NCBI RefSeq assembly: GCF_040183065.1
Contig: NW_027185525.1
Location: 62,001 to 126,000, forward strand
Origin: Periplaneta americana
Lineage: Eukaryota > Arthropoda > Insecta > Blattodea > Blattidae
Direction: 5' to 3'
DNA length: 64,000 nt
The translations under genes were made by a program, and so were the position numbers. The notes under the pieces were generated by a model that made no database searches, was not told the DNA's origin, and was given only the letters and a program-made list of their open reading frames with translations. Positions 7,910 to 15,966 of the stretch are shown here, piece by piece (within the stretch, counting starts at the first letter, position 1; the number at the start of each line of letters is the position of its first letter).

Positions 7910-8629
7910 TTACTTAACATAAGTAAAATGAAAATGGTGACCAGACCCTAAATGATCTTTACCTTTCAATTTACACTCCGGTGCATATTCTGTTATTTTA
8001 GCTATCAATACATTTAAATCTGCATCTACATTCTTAGAATAGCGACTCACTTGACTTCTCAGTGTATTGATTCCTAAATCAAACGCATTATTGTAGCAAT
8101 GTTTAAACGCATCCTTCAATGCCTCATGATGCAAATGGTCTGGAATCCCTATAAATGGATACACCTTATTTATCTCCTCTTTCATTTCTCGTACTAACTT
8201 CTCTATACTCATTTCCAAATTAGCTACCACTAACTTGTCGTACTTCACCATAATAGATACTAAATTCCCATAAGCATAGTCATGTACTAGAGAATTGATA
8301 TCTTTTCTAAACTCCTCTATATCTTGACTCTCAGTCAACAAAGACCACTCTTTTCTCTTCTCAGGAGACCAATATTTTGTATTCTTTCTTCTATCTCGTA
8401 TCATTAAATCAAACTGATGGTCAAAATCTCTATATACAGAGGATATTTCAAAGGTAAGTTCCTTGAAAATCGTTGTATCTCTTACTTTTTGCAATAGCTT
8501 TTTGAGTCTTTCATAAAACTCTGGGTTTTTACTTTTATCTGGTAATGTAATTCCTGATTGAGGTTTTAAGTCACTATCACTTACTGCTTTACCTGCTCCC
8601 TTTTCCAGTATCCCTTGACTATTTACCAC
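7910..8629 (-). CDS. Orphan LAS-II peptidase C-terminal domain
   Basis: 239 residues from a GTG; the frame extends upstream to about 8695 through the Q-E-Q linker and the F-A-P-R-A-K-E-E-H-K-K end of the NTD. Unlike the LAS-I orphans it keeps the whole catalytic domain: S-S-V-Y-R-D-F-D-H-Q, the S-x-Y-R-x(4)-Q motif of M15/LAS peptidases; H-C-Y-N-N-A-F-D (Asn in place of Gly); and final H-H-F-H-F. It has the same layout as the LAS-I domain at 9325. No ribosome site or NTD, so it is probably silent, but it is the most complete orphan and could be made active by recombination onto an NTD. Confidence 0.68.
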   Translation of the reverse strand: MVNSQGILEKGAGKAVSDSDLKPQSGITLPDKSKNPEFYERLKKLLQKVRDTTIFKELTFEISSVYRDFDHQFDLMIRDRRKNTKYWSPEKRKEWSLLTESQDIEEFRKDINSLVHDYAYGNLVSIMVKYDKLVVANLEMSIEKLVREMKEEINKVYPFIGIPDHLHHEALKDAFKHCYNNAFDLGINTLRSQVSRYSKNVDADLNVLIAKITEYAPECKLKGKDHLGSGHHFHFTYVK

Positions 8630-8722
8630 AGTACTCTCTTGGACTTTTTTCTGTTCTTGAACCTTCTTATGTTCTTCCTTAGCTCGAGGCGCAAACTATT
8701 ATAAAAAAACTTTACATAATAC

Positions 8723-8751
8723 TTGACTTACCCCTCTTTACATATTACATT
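8723..8751 (+). promoter_or_regulatory. Array-type promoter of lipoprotein gene at 8778
   Basis: TTGACT (8723-8728), 17-base spacer, TACATT (8746-8751), followed by GAGAGGGGAAC. Confidence 0.75.
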
Positions 8752-8777
8752 TGTAATTGTATTGAGAGGGGAACACT

Positions 8778-9314
8778 ATGTTAAAGCACTTAACCATGTT
8801 TTTTACTGCTGTATTACTACTGGCTTTTGCCAGTTGTGCTAAACCCAAAGAATATACTTGTAAGGTTAGTGATGATACAGGTGCTCTTGAAGAATGCGAT
8901 AAAGATATGCATTTTGAAAAAAAATCCACATATCTTGTCTATTCCCTCCAACTTTTAGATCGTAGTTATTCTCTAATACAAGATAAACTAGATACCAAAA
9001 ATATTAGACTCACTCCCCAAATACCAGGTGCCACTTGTACACTTAAAGAAGTTCATAATACCTCTCTTCTAGAAGATCCCTCTGTACCTAAAACATATAT
9101 TTATTATTTCTGTGCAGAGGATTTTCAAACTCTTTCAAAATACGCTTTTACCAATAAAAATAGTATCTTTACCGAAAACGGTATTACCACTACTATTGTA
9201 GACTTCCCTACAAAATTAAATAAGGGGTTTTCTCAAATAATAAATGAGAAAACCCCTAAAAAATACCTAATTCTCTATAGTATTACCCTAACTGTGTTTC
9301 ATAAAAAAGAATAA
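8778..9314 (+). CDS. Putative immunity lipoprotein, LAS-I-cognate family
   Basis: 178 residues, lipobox F-A-S-C, with the four-cysteine scaffold (Y-T-C-K, E-E-C-D, A-T-C-T-L, Y-Y-F-C). It faces the full-length LAS-I effector (9325-10872) with 10 bases between stops and contains the 13-bp inverted repeat at 9223-9257. It is nearly identical to the lipoprotein at 17906 and less so to 6256 and 19881, mainly in the first 50 mature residues. That region is the best candidate for specificity. It would protect the producing cell's wall from its own effector if the model is right. Confidence 0.75.
   Translation: MLKHLTMFFTAVLLLAFASCAKPKEYTCKVSDDTGALEECDKDMHFEKKSTYLVYSLQLLDRSYSLIQDKLDTKNIRLTPQIPGATCTLKEVHNTSLLEDPSVPKTYIYYFCAEDFQTLSKYAFTNKNSIFTENGITTTIVDFPTKLNKGFSQIINEKTPKKYLILYSITLTVFHKKE
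9223..9257 (-). terminator. Hairpin inside the lipoprotein gene, probable terminator of effector B
   Basis: Perfect 13-bp inverted repeat AGGGGTTTTCTCA with its complement, followed on the minus strand by a T-rich stretch. Same position as in the copies at 6701 and 20329. Confidence 0.65.
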
Positions 9315-9324
9315 ATTACTTTTT

Positions 9325-10872
9325 TTATTCTTTAGTGTAAATATGTAAATGGTAGTTATCTTCCACCCCATGTGGGTTAATATGCAACTGAAATTGACCT
9401 GCTGCCGCTATCATTTTTGCCTTTAAATCATCAAACTTCCCCGCTTTACCTATAGCCTTTAATTGTTCTTTTAGATCATCTATACTCACATCGAGTGCTT
9501 TGCCATATACATGTTTAAATGCTCGTTGTATAACTAAGTCATCTGGACTATAAATACCATCTATTTCTTCTTTCATCTTTTGGGCTAAAATGCTAATACT
9601 CCCTTTCGGGTCTCTGGCTATCTCTTTTTCATACTTATACATCACATTTGCTAATTTCTCATACCCATAAAGGTAGATCAATGACTCACTAAACAATTTC
9701 TTCTCCGCTCTCATCTCCTCTATACCTTCCTTGGCTTCCCATAATTCCCTCTCTTCCTTACTCCATTTGGCTATAATTTCCATTCTTTTTTCTATCATAA
9801 TCTTGTATTGATCTTTTGGAAGTCTTGTTGAAGAAGTAATACCAAATTTAATAGGTTTGTACTCTGTATTTTCATTAATATATCTTTCTAGTTTCTCAAG
9901 TTTTGCACGAGTTTTAGCTACATTTTCATTCTGTACATTAGCCAATTTAACATCCAATGGTTCATTAATTTTTTCCTGGACCTTCTTATGTTCTTCCTTG
10001 GCTCGAGGGGCAAAATAACTCCCCAATACATTCGGAATCACTTCCTTGTGACTCTGCACATAACACTTGACATCCTCTGGTCCCGTCAATCGGAGCTTCT
10101 CCAATAACGGGTTCACTCCACCTTCCGTCATACTTGAAAATATCTCCCAATGACCCATAACTCCCGTATTCTTACTCTTATGCCAACCCTTCAAGACCTC
10201 CAAAAGCGTCTTCTCCTTCACATTATTACAAGATTTGCTCTGGTATCTCTCCCAACCATCCCTCTGGAGCTCTGACAAACACACCCGTGCGGATTCCTCA
10301 AACTCCTTCTTACTACTCTCCTTTCTCCCTCTCAAGTAACTCTCTATTCTACCAGGATCTAACTGCAGATACTCCAATGTCTCATGGTAACTCTTGTGGT
10401 CCCAGTACACCTCCTTGACCACTCCCGCTTTCTTGAGTTCTTCCACACTTCTTTTCAAGCTAGATAAGTCCTTACAACTCCTCTCGCTGATTTCCAGTAG
10501 GTACAATGAACTAGACCCCACCTTCGGGAAACATGACTTGTAGTCCTTCATAATCCTCACCACTTGCGTCACCCATTCCTGCGATAGCTTACTCCCACTC
10601 TCCAGGGGCTTACCTCCGTTCTTCTCTTCCCTCTCTCTCAGTTCCTTCCAGACCTTCTCCATCCCTGTTGTCATCCGGTACGTCTCCTTGAGCTTTTGTG
10701 CACTCTTGTACACACTCAACATGTCCTTGGCTTGTTTCTCCGCTTCCAACACTCGCGTGTACTTCACCTCCAAGTCGCTTTTACTCTCTAGACACAGTTG
10801 TTCCACCAATGTCTGCACTTCGCGGCTCAGGTCCAAGCTGCCGCTTCTTTTTACTATTCGGTATTCGCTCAT
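9325..10872 (-). CDS. Polymorphic effector B: shared N-terminal domain plus LAS-I peptidase domain
   Basis: 515 residues from the ATG at 10872, chosen because AAAGGAGGT precedes it; an upstream in-frame GTG at 10917 would translate through that ribosome site. The NTD (about 1-300) matches effectors A, C and D. The CTD carries the LAS/M15 set: S-S-T-R-x(3)-D-Q, H454-V-Y-G-K-A-L-D461 and H508-L-H510. In LAS enzymes (M15, MepA, hedgehog fold) these His/Asp/His positions bind zinc. Predicted peptidoglycan peptidase effector; its convergent partner is 8778-9314. There is no secretion signal. Upstream sequence is shared with the other effectors only to about 10970, then changes to the winged-helix gene region. 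Confidence 0.75.
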   Translation of the reverse strand: MSEYRIVKRSGSLDLSREVQTLVEQLCLESKSDLEVKYTRVLEAEKQAKDMLSVYKSAQKLKETYRMTTGMEKVWKELREREEKNGGKPLESGSKLSQEWVTQVVRIMKDYKSCFPKVGSSSLYLLEISERSCKDLSSLKRSVEELKKAGVVKEVYWDHKSYHETLEYLQLDPGRIESYLRGRKESSKKEFEESARVCLSELQRDGWERYQSKSCNNVKEKTLLEVLKGWHKSKNTGVMGHWEIFSSMTEGGVNPLLEKLRLTGPEDVKCYVQSHKEVIPNVLGSYFAPRAKEEHKKVQEKINEPLDVKLANVQNENVAKTRAKLEKLERYINENTEYKPIKFGITSSTRLPKDQYKIMIEKRMEIIAKWSKEERELWEAKEGIEEMRAEKKLFSESLIYLYGYEKLANVMYKYEKEIARDPKGSISILAQKMKEEIDGIYSPDDLVIQRAFKHVYGKALDVSIDDLKEQLKAIGKAGKFDDLKAKMIAAAGQFQLHINPHGVEDNYHLHIYTKE

Positions 10873-10974
10873 CGCAATACCTCCTTTCTTGTTTTTATCC
10901 ACTGCAGTTCCAACCACAACGAGATCTCTTTAACTATACTTATTCTATTATTTTTTTACATTTCAAGCACTGTT

Positions 10975-11252
10975 TTCAAAAATTTTGAAAAGCTAGAAAT
11001 TTCAATACATCTAGCGTTTAACCAAAAAATAAAAATTTGAAAAATAATTTGATTTTTTATTAGAATTGATTAGATTTTTTTTGTCCGTTGTTGGATTTTT
11101 GGGACTTTTTTTGATTCATCATCCAGCCAAATAGACAGTTTTGTTTAAACTAAAAACCCTGTCTAAAATGTAAAAAAATTTGAATTATGTTATAGAGCTA
11201 AACGACATAGTCATTAATAACCCATTTAACAAAATATAGCGGAGATGTAAAT
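10975..11252. other. AT-rich intergenic region between effector B and the winged-helix gene
   Basis: No open frame of note. It is rich in A and T runs and directly precedes the GGAGATG ribosome site of the gene at 11253, so it must hold that gene's promoter; I see no clear box pair. The segment is not repeated elsewhere in the array, marking a junction. Confidence 0.4.
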
Positions 11253-12029
11253 ATGACACACACACACATTAATCTCTTTAGAAGACTTTTAGCTTTCTCC
11301 AATAAAACTCCCATATTTTCTGCAAACTACTCCTATTTGGAAAAATATCTAGGGATCTCAAAAAATACAGTACATATCGCACTCAATAAATTGGTTGCCA
11401 TGGGTTTAATCTACAAATACACACATTACAAGCCCAAAGAAGACGGAACTATTAAAACTATTCAACTTCTTAAAATCAATCCTCGTTTAAGCCGTTATTT
11501 CAATTTGGAATGTATAAAACACAAATTACCTTTTTCTCATCTACAAAATGAAAAACAGACAACCTCTCTCCCCAAAAAACAAAGGTATTCCTCTATTTTT
11601 GAAATACGGCTAAAAAAACAAAACTATACCATTCCAGCTTTAGAAACTGCAAATATACAAAAGTTTCAAAACTTCCACCTAGAGGATGGATTTCAAAAAT
11701 GGTTCAAAAATAAAAAACAAATGACTTATCAGAGTATTAAAAATAAATCATTTAGTGATAAAGTAGGGTTGTTTTACAATTACAGGGAGTATCTCAAAAA
11801 AGATGCCAAAAGTGAGAAAAGTAAGCAAGAAGAAAAGGAGATTCAGGCTAAAGAACAAATGAAAAATCATGTTTCTGAGCTCGAGATGTATCATAGAGAA
11901 CTCATCATGGAAAATTGGAAAAACAAAATCGGATTGTCAGATAAAGAGATCTTGGATCGGGTCATTCAGAATTTTATCAATGACAAACGATTAGAATTGT
12001 ATCTACAACTACAAAAAGAAGTTCTGTAG
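11253..12029 (+). CDS. Winged-helix DNA-binding protein of unknown role, plasmid-replication-like
   Basis: 258 residues. Residues about 25-70 form a winged helix-turn-helix: S-Y-L-E-K-Y-L-G-I-S followed by K-N-T-V-H-I-A-L-N-K-L, then G-L-I-Y-K-Y and a wing. The rest is lysine-rich, with coiled-coil-like helices at about 180-240. It has no signal peptide, and a GGAGATG ribosome site sits before the ATG. It is the only non-effector, non-lipoprotein gene inside the array. It could regulate the array or be a leftover plasmid replication or mobilisation gene; sequence alone does not decide. Confidence 0.6.
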   Translation: MTHTHINLFRRLLAFSNKTPIFSANYSYLEKYLGISKNTVHIALNKLVAMGLIYKYTHYKPKEDGTIKTIQLLKINPRLSRYFNLECIKHKLPFSHLQNEKQTTSLPKKQRYSSIFEIRLKKQNYTIPALETANIQKFQNFHLEDGFQKWFKNKKQMTYQSIKNKSFSDKVGLFYNYREYLKKDAKSEKSKQEEKEIQAKEQMKNHVSELEMYHRELIMENWKNKIGLSDKEILDRVIQNFINDKRLELYLQLQKEVL

Positions 12030-12086
12030 GCATAAAAATGTTAAATATTACAAAATTCGGCAAGTTTTCTTAGAGAAACACTCCCC

Positions 12087-12235
12087 ATCCGTCCACTTGG
12101 CAAAATTGTAAAATCGACTACTCAATTTTTTTCCCCCTCACCTCTTCCTTCGACACTTCTAGTTCCTCTATAAGTTCCTGACTCACCGTCTTCCCATCTA
12201 AAATGTAGTCCGCTAAATCCGTGAAAAACTTTACA
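12087..12235 (-). pseudogene. Remnant of a D-type effector CTD
   Basis: On the minus strand this matches the K-F-F-T-D-L-A-D to F-Y-N-F-A-K-W-T-D part of the D-type CTD (compare 21700-21840). Its 3' half with the metal-binding residues is missing, and a C/T-run change near 12130 breaks the frame. It sits directly before the promoter of the lipoprotein gene at 12297, where other cassettes carry the same segment. Confidence 0.7.
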
Positions 12236-12241
12236 TCATAC

Positions 12242-12270
12242 TTGACTTGCCCCCCTTTACATATTACATT
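12242..12270 (+). promoter_or_regulatory. Array-type promoter of lipoprotein gene at 12297
   Basis: TTGACT (12242-12247), 17-base spacer, TACATT (12265-12270), then GAGAGGGAC. Confidence 0.75.
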
Positions 12271-12296
12271 TGTATCAATATTAAGAGAGGGACTTT

Positions 12297-13175
12297 ATGA
12301 CTAAACACTTCACCTTATTTTTTACCACTGTATTGTTATTCAGTACTGTTGCTTGCAACAAACAACAAAATACTCAAACCCAACCTACTAAAACACAAAT
12401 ACCAGACTTTAAAGTTACTGTGGAAGAATTTATGCCTCCTAGTATCCCTAATAAAAGGATTGATTGCCCCCATAATATTAACCCACAAACAGACTACTGT
12501 ATACTAACAGAACAAGAAAGATCTCATATGAACGAAGAGTATAATGCTGATTACGACTTCCGCGCATATATGGAAATGAGCAATACTCCTAATGGTAAAC
12601 TAAAAGCACTAGAATATTTACAAAACAATACCTTTGCGCAAACACTCAAACGCTCTTACCAAATAGCTAATAATGAAGAACAGTTTTTCCATACTTACCA
12701 AGCCTTAATTGATATTTTTAAAAATAAAGGTATAGACTGGTTATTAAAAGTCGGAAATATGCTTAAAAGAGATTATCATACTTCTACTCAAAATCTTGTA
12801 ATAGGAAGTGTAGAAGACCCCTTTTTTTTTAAACCAGAAGATATCCCCAAAATTATGGATATTTGTCCTAATATAGGAGAACATATTGACAATAAAAATT
12901 ATCAATTTAAATTCCTAATTGAAAATAATTTTTACTTTTTTAGTTATCCTGAGGAAGGTGAGGGAGATATTCTTATTAAATCAGAAGGGACAAACGGCTT
13001 TTTACCAAACTTTAGGGCTAGTATATTTATCAATGGAGATTCAGATTCTATCTGGATTAATTTTTATTATACCGCTTTCAATAGTCCTAATCAGAAAAAT
13101 CCAATCCCTTCTGTAAAGGATATTGACGGCGACACTTGTCGCCAACTCAATATCCTTAATCAAATTACTGTTTAG
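12297..13175 (+). CDS. Putative immunity lipoprotein, M15-cognate family
   Basis: 292 residues, lipobox S-T-V-A-C. Almost base-identical to the gene at 3443 except for a block at about residues 154-211, where K-L-L-E-Q-P is replaced by N-M-L-K-R-D and the following helix differs. It converges with an 11-base overlap on the orphan M15 CTD 13165-13734, whose own differences from effector A (V-T for S-S before the N-A-L-E-T-G motif; E-L for D-H later) co-occur with this block. That pairing of changes suggests the block contacts the active-site region. Confidence 0.74.
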   Translation: MTKHFTLFFTTVLLFSTVACNKQQNTQTQPTKTQIPDFKVTVEEFMPPSIPNKRIDCPHNINPQTDYCILTEQERSHMNEEYNADYDFRAYMEMSNTPNGKLKALEYLQNNTFAQTLKRSYQIANNEEQFFHTYQALIDIFKNKGIDWLLKVGNMLKRDYHTSTQNLVIGSVEDPFFFKPEDIPKIMDICPNIGEHIDNKNYQFKFLIENNFYFFSYPEEGEGDILIKSEGTNGFLPNFRASIFINGDSDSIWINFYYTAFNSPNQKNPIPSVKDIDGDTCRQLNILNQITV

Positions 13176-13734
13176 TACTTCCTTGTTTGTCTAATAACTC
13201 CAGTAACTTAGGTTGATATTTTTTCAGCAATGCTGCTAGTTCCTTTTGTTTCTCTCGGGTTAAATTTCGCTCATTCTCAGGTTTAGCAAGTTCCGCTGCT
13301 CCATACACAATCCATACTTGTGAACCTCTAACAGGTATAATAAGACGTCTTGCATTCTGAATATCCTTGAGCAGAGCTGTAATCTCTGAATTATATTGTT
13401 TTTCTACTCGAGTTCCATTAGGATAAAATTCAATGTGCATGGGATCTCCATCTAACCTATCTAGGATTTGATCCTTTCCTTTTATAAACTCCTTCATTTT
13501 AGCGCGCACTTTATCCGCATAATCTATATCTGAACCTTTATCTTTTCTTAAAGGAACAATATCTATGGCATTACCCACCAAATGATTTCCTGTTTCTAAG
13601 GCATTGGTCACCATAAAAATAGCTTCCACATTATCCTTATCTAGGGTATAGTCTGGACCTGTTAAATACAAAGCTAACTGGCTAATTGTGTGTTCTTTGT
13701 CCGCCAAATATCTTAACCCTCCAGTATTAGGCAC
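13165..13734 (-). CDS. Orphan M15 peptidase C-terminal domain
   Basis: 189 residues beginning at a GTG inside the P-N-T-G-G-L-R turn of the M15 domain; H-L-V-G-N-A-I-D and M-H-I-E are intact. The NTD and linker are absent and the cassette ends abruptly in the common TATTATAAAAAAAC spacer at 13740. It has no ribosome site and is presumably a silent tip. It matches effector A over most of its length (I-L-D-R-L-D-G-D patch) but has its own V-T and E-L substitutions. Confidence 0.65.
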   Translation of the reverse strand: MPNTGGLRYLADKEHTISQLALYLTGPDYTLDKDNVEAIFMVTNALETGNHLVGNAIDIVPLRKDKGSDIDYADKVRAKMKEFIKGKDQILDRLDGDPMHIEFYPNGTRVEKQYNSEITALLKDIQNARRLIIPVRGSQVWIVYGAAELAKPENERNLTREKQKELAALLKKYQPKLLELLDKQGSTKQ

Positions 13735-13765
13735 TATACTATTATAAAAAAACTTTTCATCATAC

Positions 13766-13794
13766 TTGACTTGCCCCTCTTTACATATTACATT
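13766..13794 (+). promoter_or_regulatory. Array-type promoter of lipoprotein gene at 13821
   Basis: TTGACT (13766-13771), 17-base spacer, TACATT (13789-13794), then GAGAGGGAC. Confidence 0.75.
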
Positions 13795-13820
13795 TGTATC
13801 AATATTAAGAGAGGGACTTT

Positions 13821-14786
13821 ATGACTAAACACTTCACCTTATTTTTTACCGCTGTATTGTTATTAAGTACTGCTGCTTGCAGTACCACCCATGGGCAAGA
13901 TGCACAAGCGAGAATGAAAACAAATTTTCTAAAGTATAAAAGTGGTGAAGACTTTCAAGAGCCTAGGGGTAGAAATGCTCGAGTTCCTGAGTTTTATCCC
14001 TACTGTGCTTTTAATATAGATATAGAAACAGAATACTGTGTATATAGCCCTACAGAAGAAATAGACGATAAAGGAAATCGGAAATTTTTGCCTTATATTT
14101 ATACTATTAAAACACAATTGGCTAACGAAAAAGAATTCACTGACTTAATTACTTATATAAAGCAATCTGACTATGCTCAAGCTATGCAAAAAAGTTATGC
14201 CAGATTTAACGGCGAAGCCCTATTTCAAGATTCTCTTTCTTTAGCATTAAACTTTATTAAAGATAAAGGATTCTCATGGTTTACTCAAATCCAACCTTAT
14301 ATTCAACCAGGTTATTTAATGTCTAATTCTGGTGAAGAATATCAAGATAGTCAATTAAATAATCTGAAAAGAAAAGATATCTCTCAAGAAGACCTTATTG
14401 TTACTTACGACTCTAGACTGGTGAGTAATAAAGAATACATTAAGCAGATTCAAGATTTATGTTTGATGGATAATCCTGATAAAATTACAGATAATGTAGC
14501 TCTGATTCCTTATAAAGGAAATATTTTTACTCTTTCTTTGACCTATGCGGGTTTTGATAAAGAAAATCCAATATTTCACATTAAAGGTAATTCTCAACCT
14601 TTTTCTGCTGACTTTTATGCAGACACCTCTAATCCAGATAAATTAATTCATATTTTCTTTGCTTATTCCAATGAGATGTTCTCTTCTGCTGAAGACTTAC
14701 TAAAACGAGATGGCATGCACCTAAAAAGTTGTGATTTCATGGGCTATTATAGAAATATCCGTTGGCAAGAACAACCCCTTTTATAA
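13821..14786 (+). CDS. Putative immunity lipoprotein without a surviving cognate CTD
   Basis: 321 residues; signal peptide ends S-T-A-A-C. The mature protein is a distant relative of the M15-cognate lipoproteins: P-Y-C-A, E-Y-C-V, a K-Q-S-D-Y-A-Q-x-M-x-K-S-Y helix, a D-K-G-F-S-W-F element, D-L-C-L and K-S-C-D all align with positions in the 293-residue family. Downstream lies only a short scrap of another pair (14803-14990), so its own effector domain is lost or elsewhere. A hairpin overlaps its stop codon. Confidence 0.72.
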   Translation: MTKHFTLFFTAVLLLSTAACSTTHGQDAQARMKTNFLKYKSGEDFQEPRGRNARVPEFYPYCAFNIDIETEYCVYSPTEEIDDKGNRKFLPYIYTIKTQLANEKEFTDLITYIKQSDYAQAMQKSYARFNGEALFQDSLSLALNFIKDKGFSWFTQIQPYIQPGYLMSNSGEEYQDSQLNNLKRKDISQEDLIVTYDSRLVSNKEYIKQIQDLCLMDNPDKITDNVALIPYKGNIFTLSLTYAGFDKENPIFHIKGNSQPFSADFYADTSNPDKLIHIFFAYSNEMFSSAEDLLKRDGMHLKSCDFMGYYRNIRWQEQPLL

Positions 14787-14806
14787 AAGGGGCTGAAATT
14801 TTTTAT
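14775..14806 (+). terminator. Terminator overlapping the stop codon of 13821-14786
   Basis: CCCCTTTTATAAAAGGGG (14775-14792) is a perfect palindrome that includes the TAA stop, followed by CTGAAATTTTTTATT. Confidence 0.7.
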
Positions 14807-15003
14807 TATACCGCTTTCAATAGTCCTAATCAGAAAAATCCAATCCCTTCTGTAAAGGATATTGACGGCGACACTTGTCGCCAACTCAATATCCTTAATC
14901 AAATTACTGTTTAGTACTTCTTTGTTTGTCTAATAACTCCAGTAACTTAGGTTGATATTTTTTTAGCAATGCCGCTAGTTCCTCTTTTACTTGAGGCACA
15001 AAC
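14803..15003. pseudogene. Fused scrap of an M15-type pair: lipoprotein 3' end and CTD 3' end
   Basis: 14803-14914 repeats the last 112 bases of the lipoprotein at 12297, including its stop. The overlapping minus-strand sequence 14904-14985 is the last 28 or so codons of the M15 CTD. Then comes a degenerate copy of the NTD end (F-A-P-R-A-K-E region) and the common spacer. This looks like what remains after internal deletion of a whole cassette. Confidence 0.75.
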
Positions 15004-15029
15004 TACTATAAAAAAACTTTTCATCATAC

Positions 15030-15058
15030 TTGACTTGCCCCTCTTTACATATTACATT
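15030..15058 (+). promoter_or_regulatory. Array-type promoter of lipoprotein gene at 15085
   Basis: TTGACT (15030-15035), 17-base spacer, TACATT (15053-15058), then GAGAGGGAC. Confidence 0.75.
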
Positions 15059-15084
15059 TGTATCAATATTAAGAGAGGGACTTT

Positions 15085-15966
15085 ATGACTAAACACTTCA
15101 CCTTATTTTTTACCACTGTATTGTTATTCAGTACTGTTGCTTGCAACAAACAACAAAATACTCAAACCCAACCTACTAAAACACAAATACCAGACTTTAA
15201 AGTTACTGTGGAAAACTTTGCAACTCCCAGTATTAGCAATGGAGATATTGATTGCCCCCATAATATTAACACACAAACAGACTACTGTATACTAACAGAA
15301 CAAGAAAGGTCTCATATGAACGAAGAGTATAATGCTGCTTACGACTTCCACGCATATATGGAAATGAGCAATACTCCTAATGGTAAACTAAAAGCACTAG
15401 AATATTTACAAAACAATACCTTTGTGCAAACACTCAAACGATCTTACCAAATAGCTAATAATGAAGAACAGTTTTTCCATACTTATCAAGCCTTAATTGA
15501 TATTTTTAAAAATAAAGGTATAGACTGGTTATTAAAAGTCGGAAAATTACTAGAACAACCTTTTGACCCCCCTACCCAAAACCTTGTAGTAGGAAGTGTA
15601 GAAGACCCCTTTTTTTTTAAACCAGAAACTCTCCCTCAGATTGTAGAAATGTGCCCCAATATTAAAGAAGATTTTTCTAATATAAAATCTTCTCAAGTCC
15701 TCTTTTTAACCCAGAGTAACTTTTACTTTTTTAGTTATCCTGAGGAAGGTGAGGGAGATATTCTCATTAAATCAGAAGGGACAAACGGCTTTTTACCAAA
15801 CTTTAGGGCTAGTATATTTATCAATGGAGATTCAGATTCTATCTGGATTGATTTTTATTATACCGATATGAATAGACCTAATCAGAAAAATCCAATCCCT
15901 TCTGTAAAGGATATTGACGGCGACACTTGTCGCCAACTCAATATCCTTAATCAAATTACTGTTTAG
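15085..15966 (+). CDS. Putative immunity lipoprotein, M15-cognate family
   Basis: 293 residues, lipobox S-T-V-A-C, same family as 3443 and 12297. It shares the 154-211 block of 3443 but differs at residues 43-55 (E-N-F-A-T-P-S-I-S-N in place of E-E-F-M-P-P-S-I-P-N). Its partner, effector C, differs from effector A in the I-Q-K-K-L-N-G-D and L-E-Q-I-K-K-D-R patches. So the change in one partner is mirrored in the other. The genes overlap by 11 bases at their 3' ends. Confidence 0.75.
   Translation: MTKHFTLFFTTVLLFSTVACNKQQNTQTQPTKTQIPDFKVTVENFATPSISNGDIDCPHNINTQTDYCILTEQERSHMNEEYNAAYDFHAYMEMSNTPNGKLKALEYLQNNTFVQTLKRSYQIANNEEQFFHTYQALIDIFKNKGIDWLLKVGKLLEQPFDPPTQNLVVGSVEDPFFFKPETLPQIVEMCPNIKEDFSNIKSSQVLFLTQSNFYFFSYPEEGEGDILIKSEGTNGFLPNFRASIFINGDSDSIWIDFYYTDMNRPNQKNPIPSVKDIDGDTCRQLNILNQITV

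Noticed and set aside
10873-10917. Upstream GTG starts for effectors B, C and D
   Set aside because: They would translate through the AAAGGAGGT ribosome site; effector A lacks this extension. The ATG of M-S-E-Y-R is preferred.
10688-10988. Plus-strand open frames opposite the effector N-terminal domains (also near 5192, 17388, 22440, 22994)
   Set aside because: They are mirror frames of the conserved minus-strand genes, have no ribosome sites and recur only because the genes recur.
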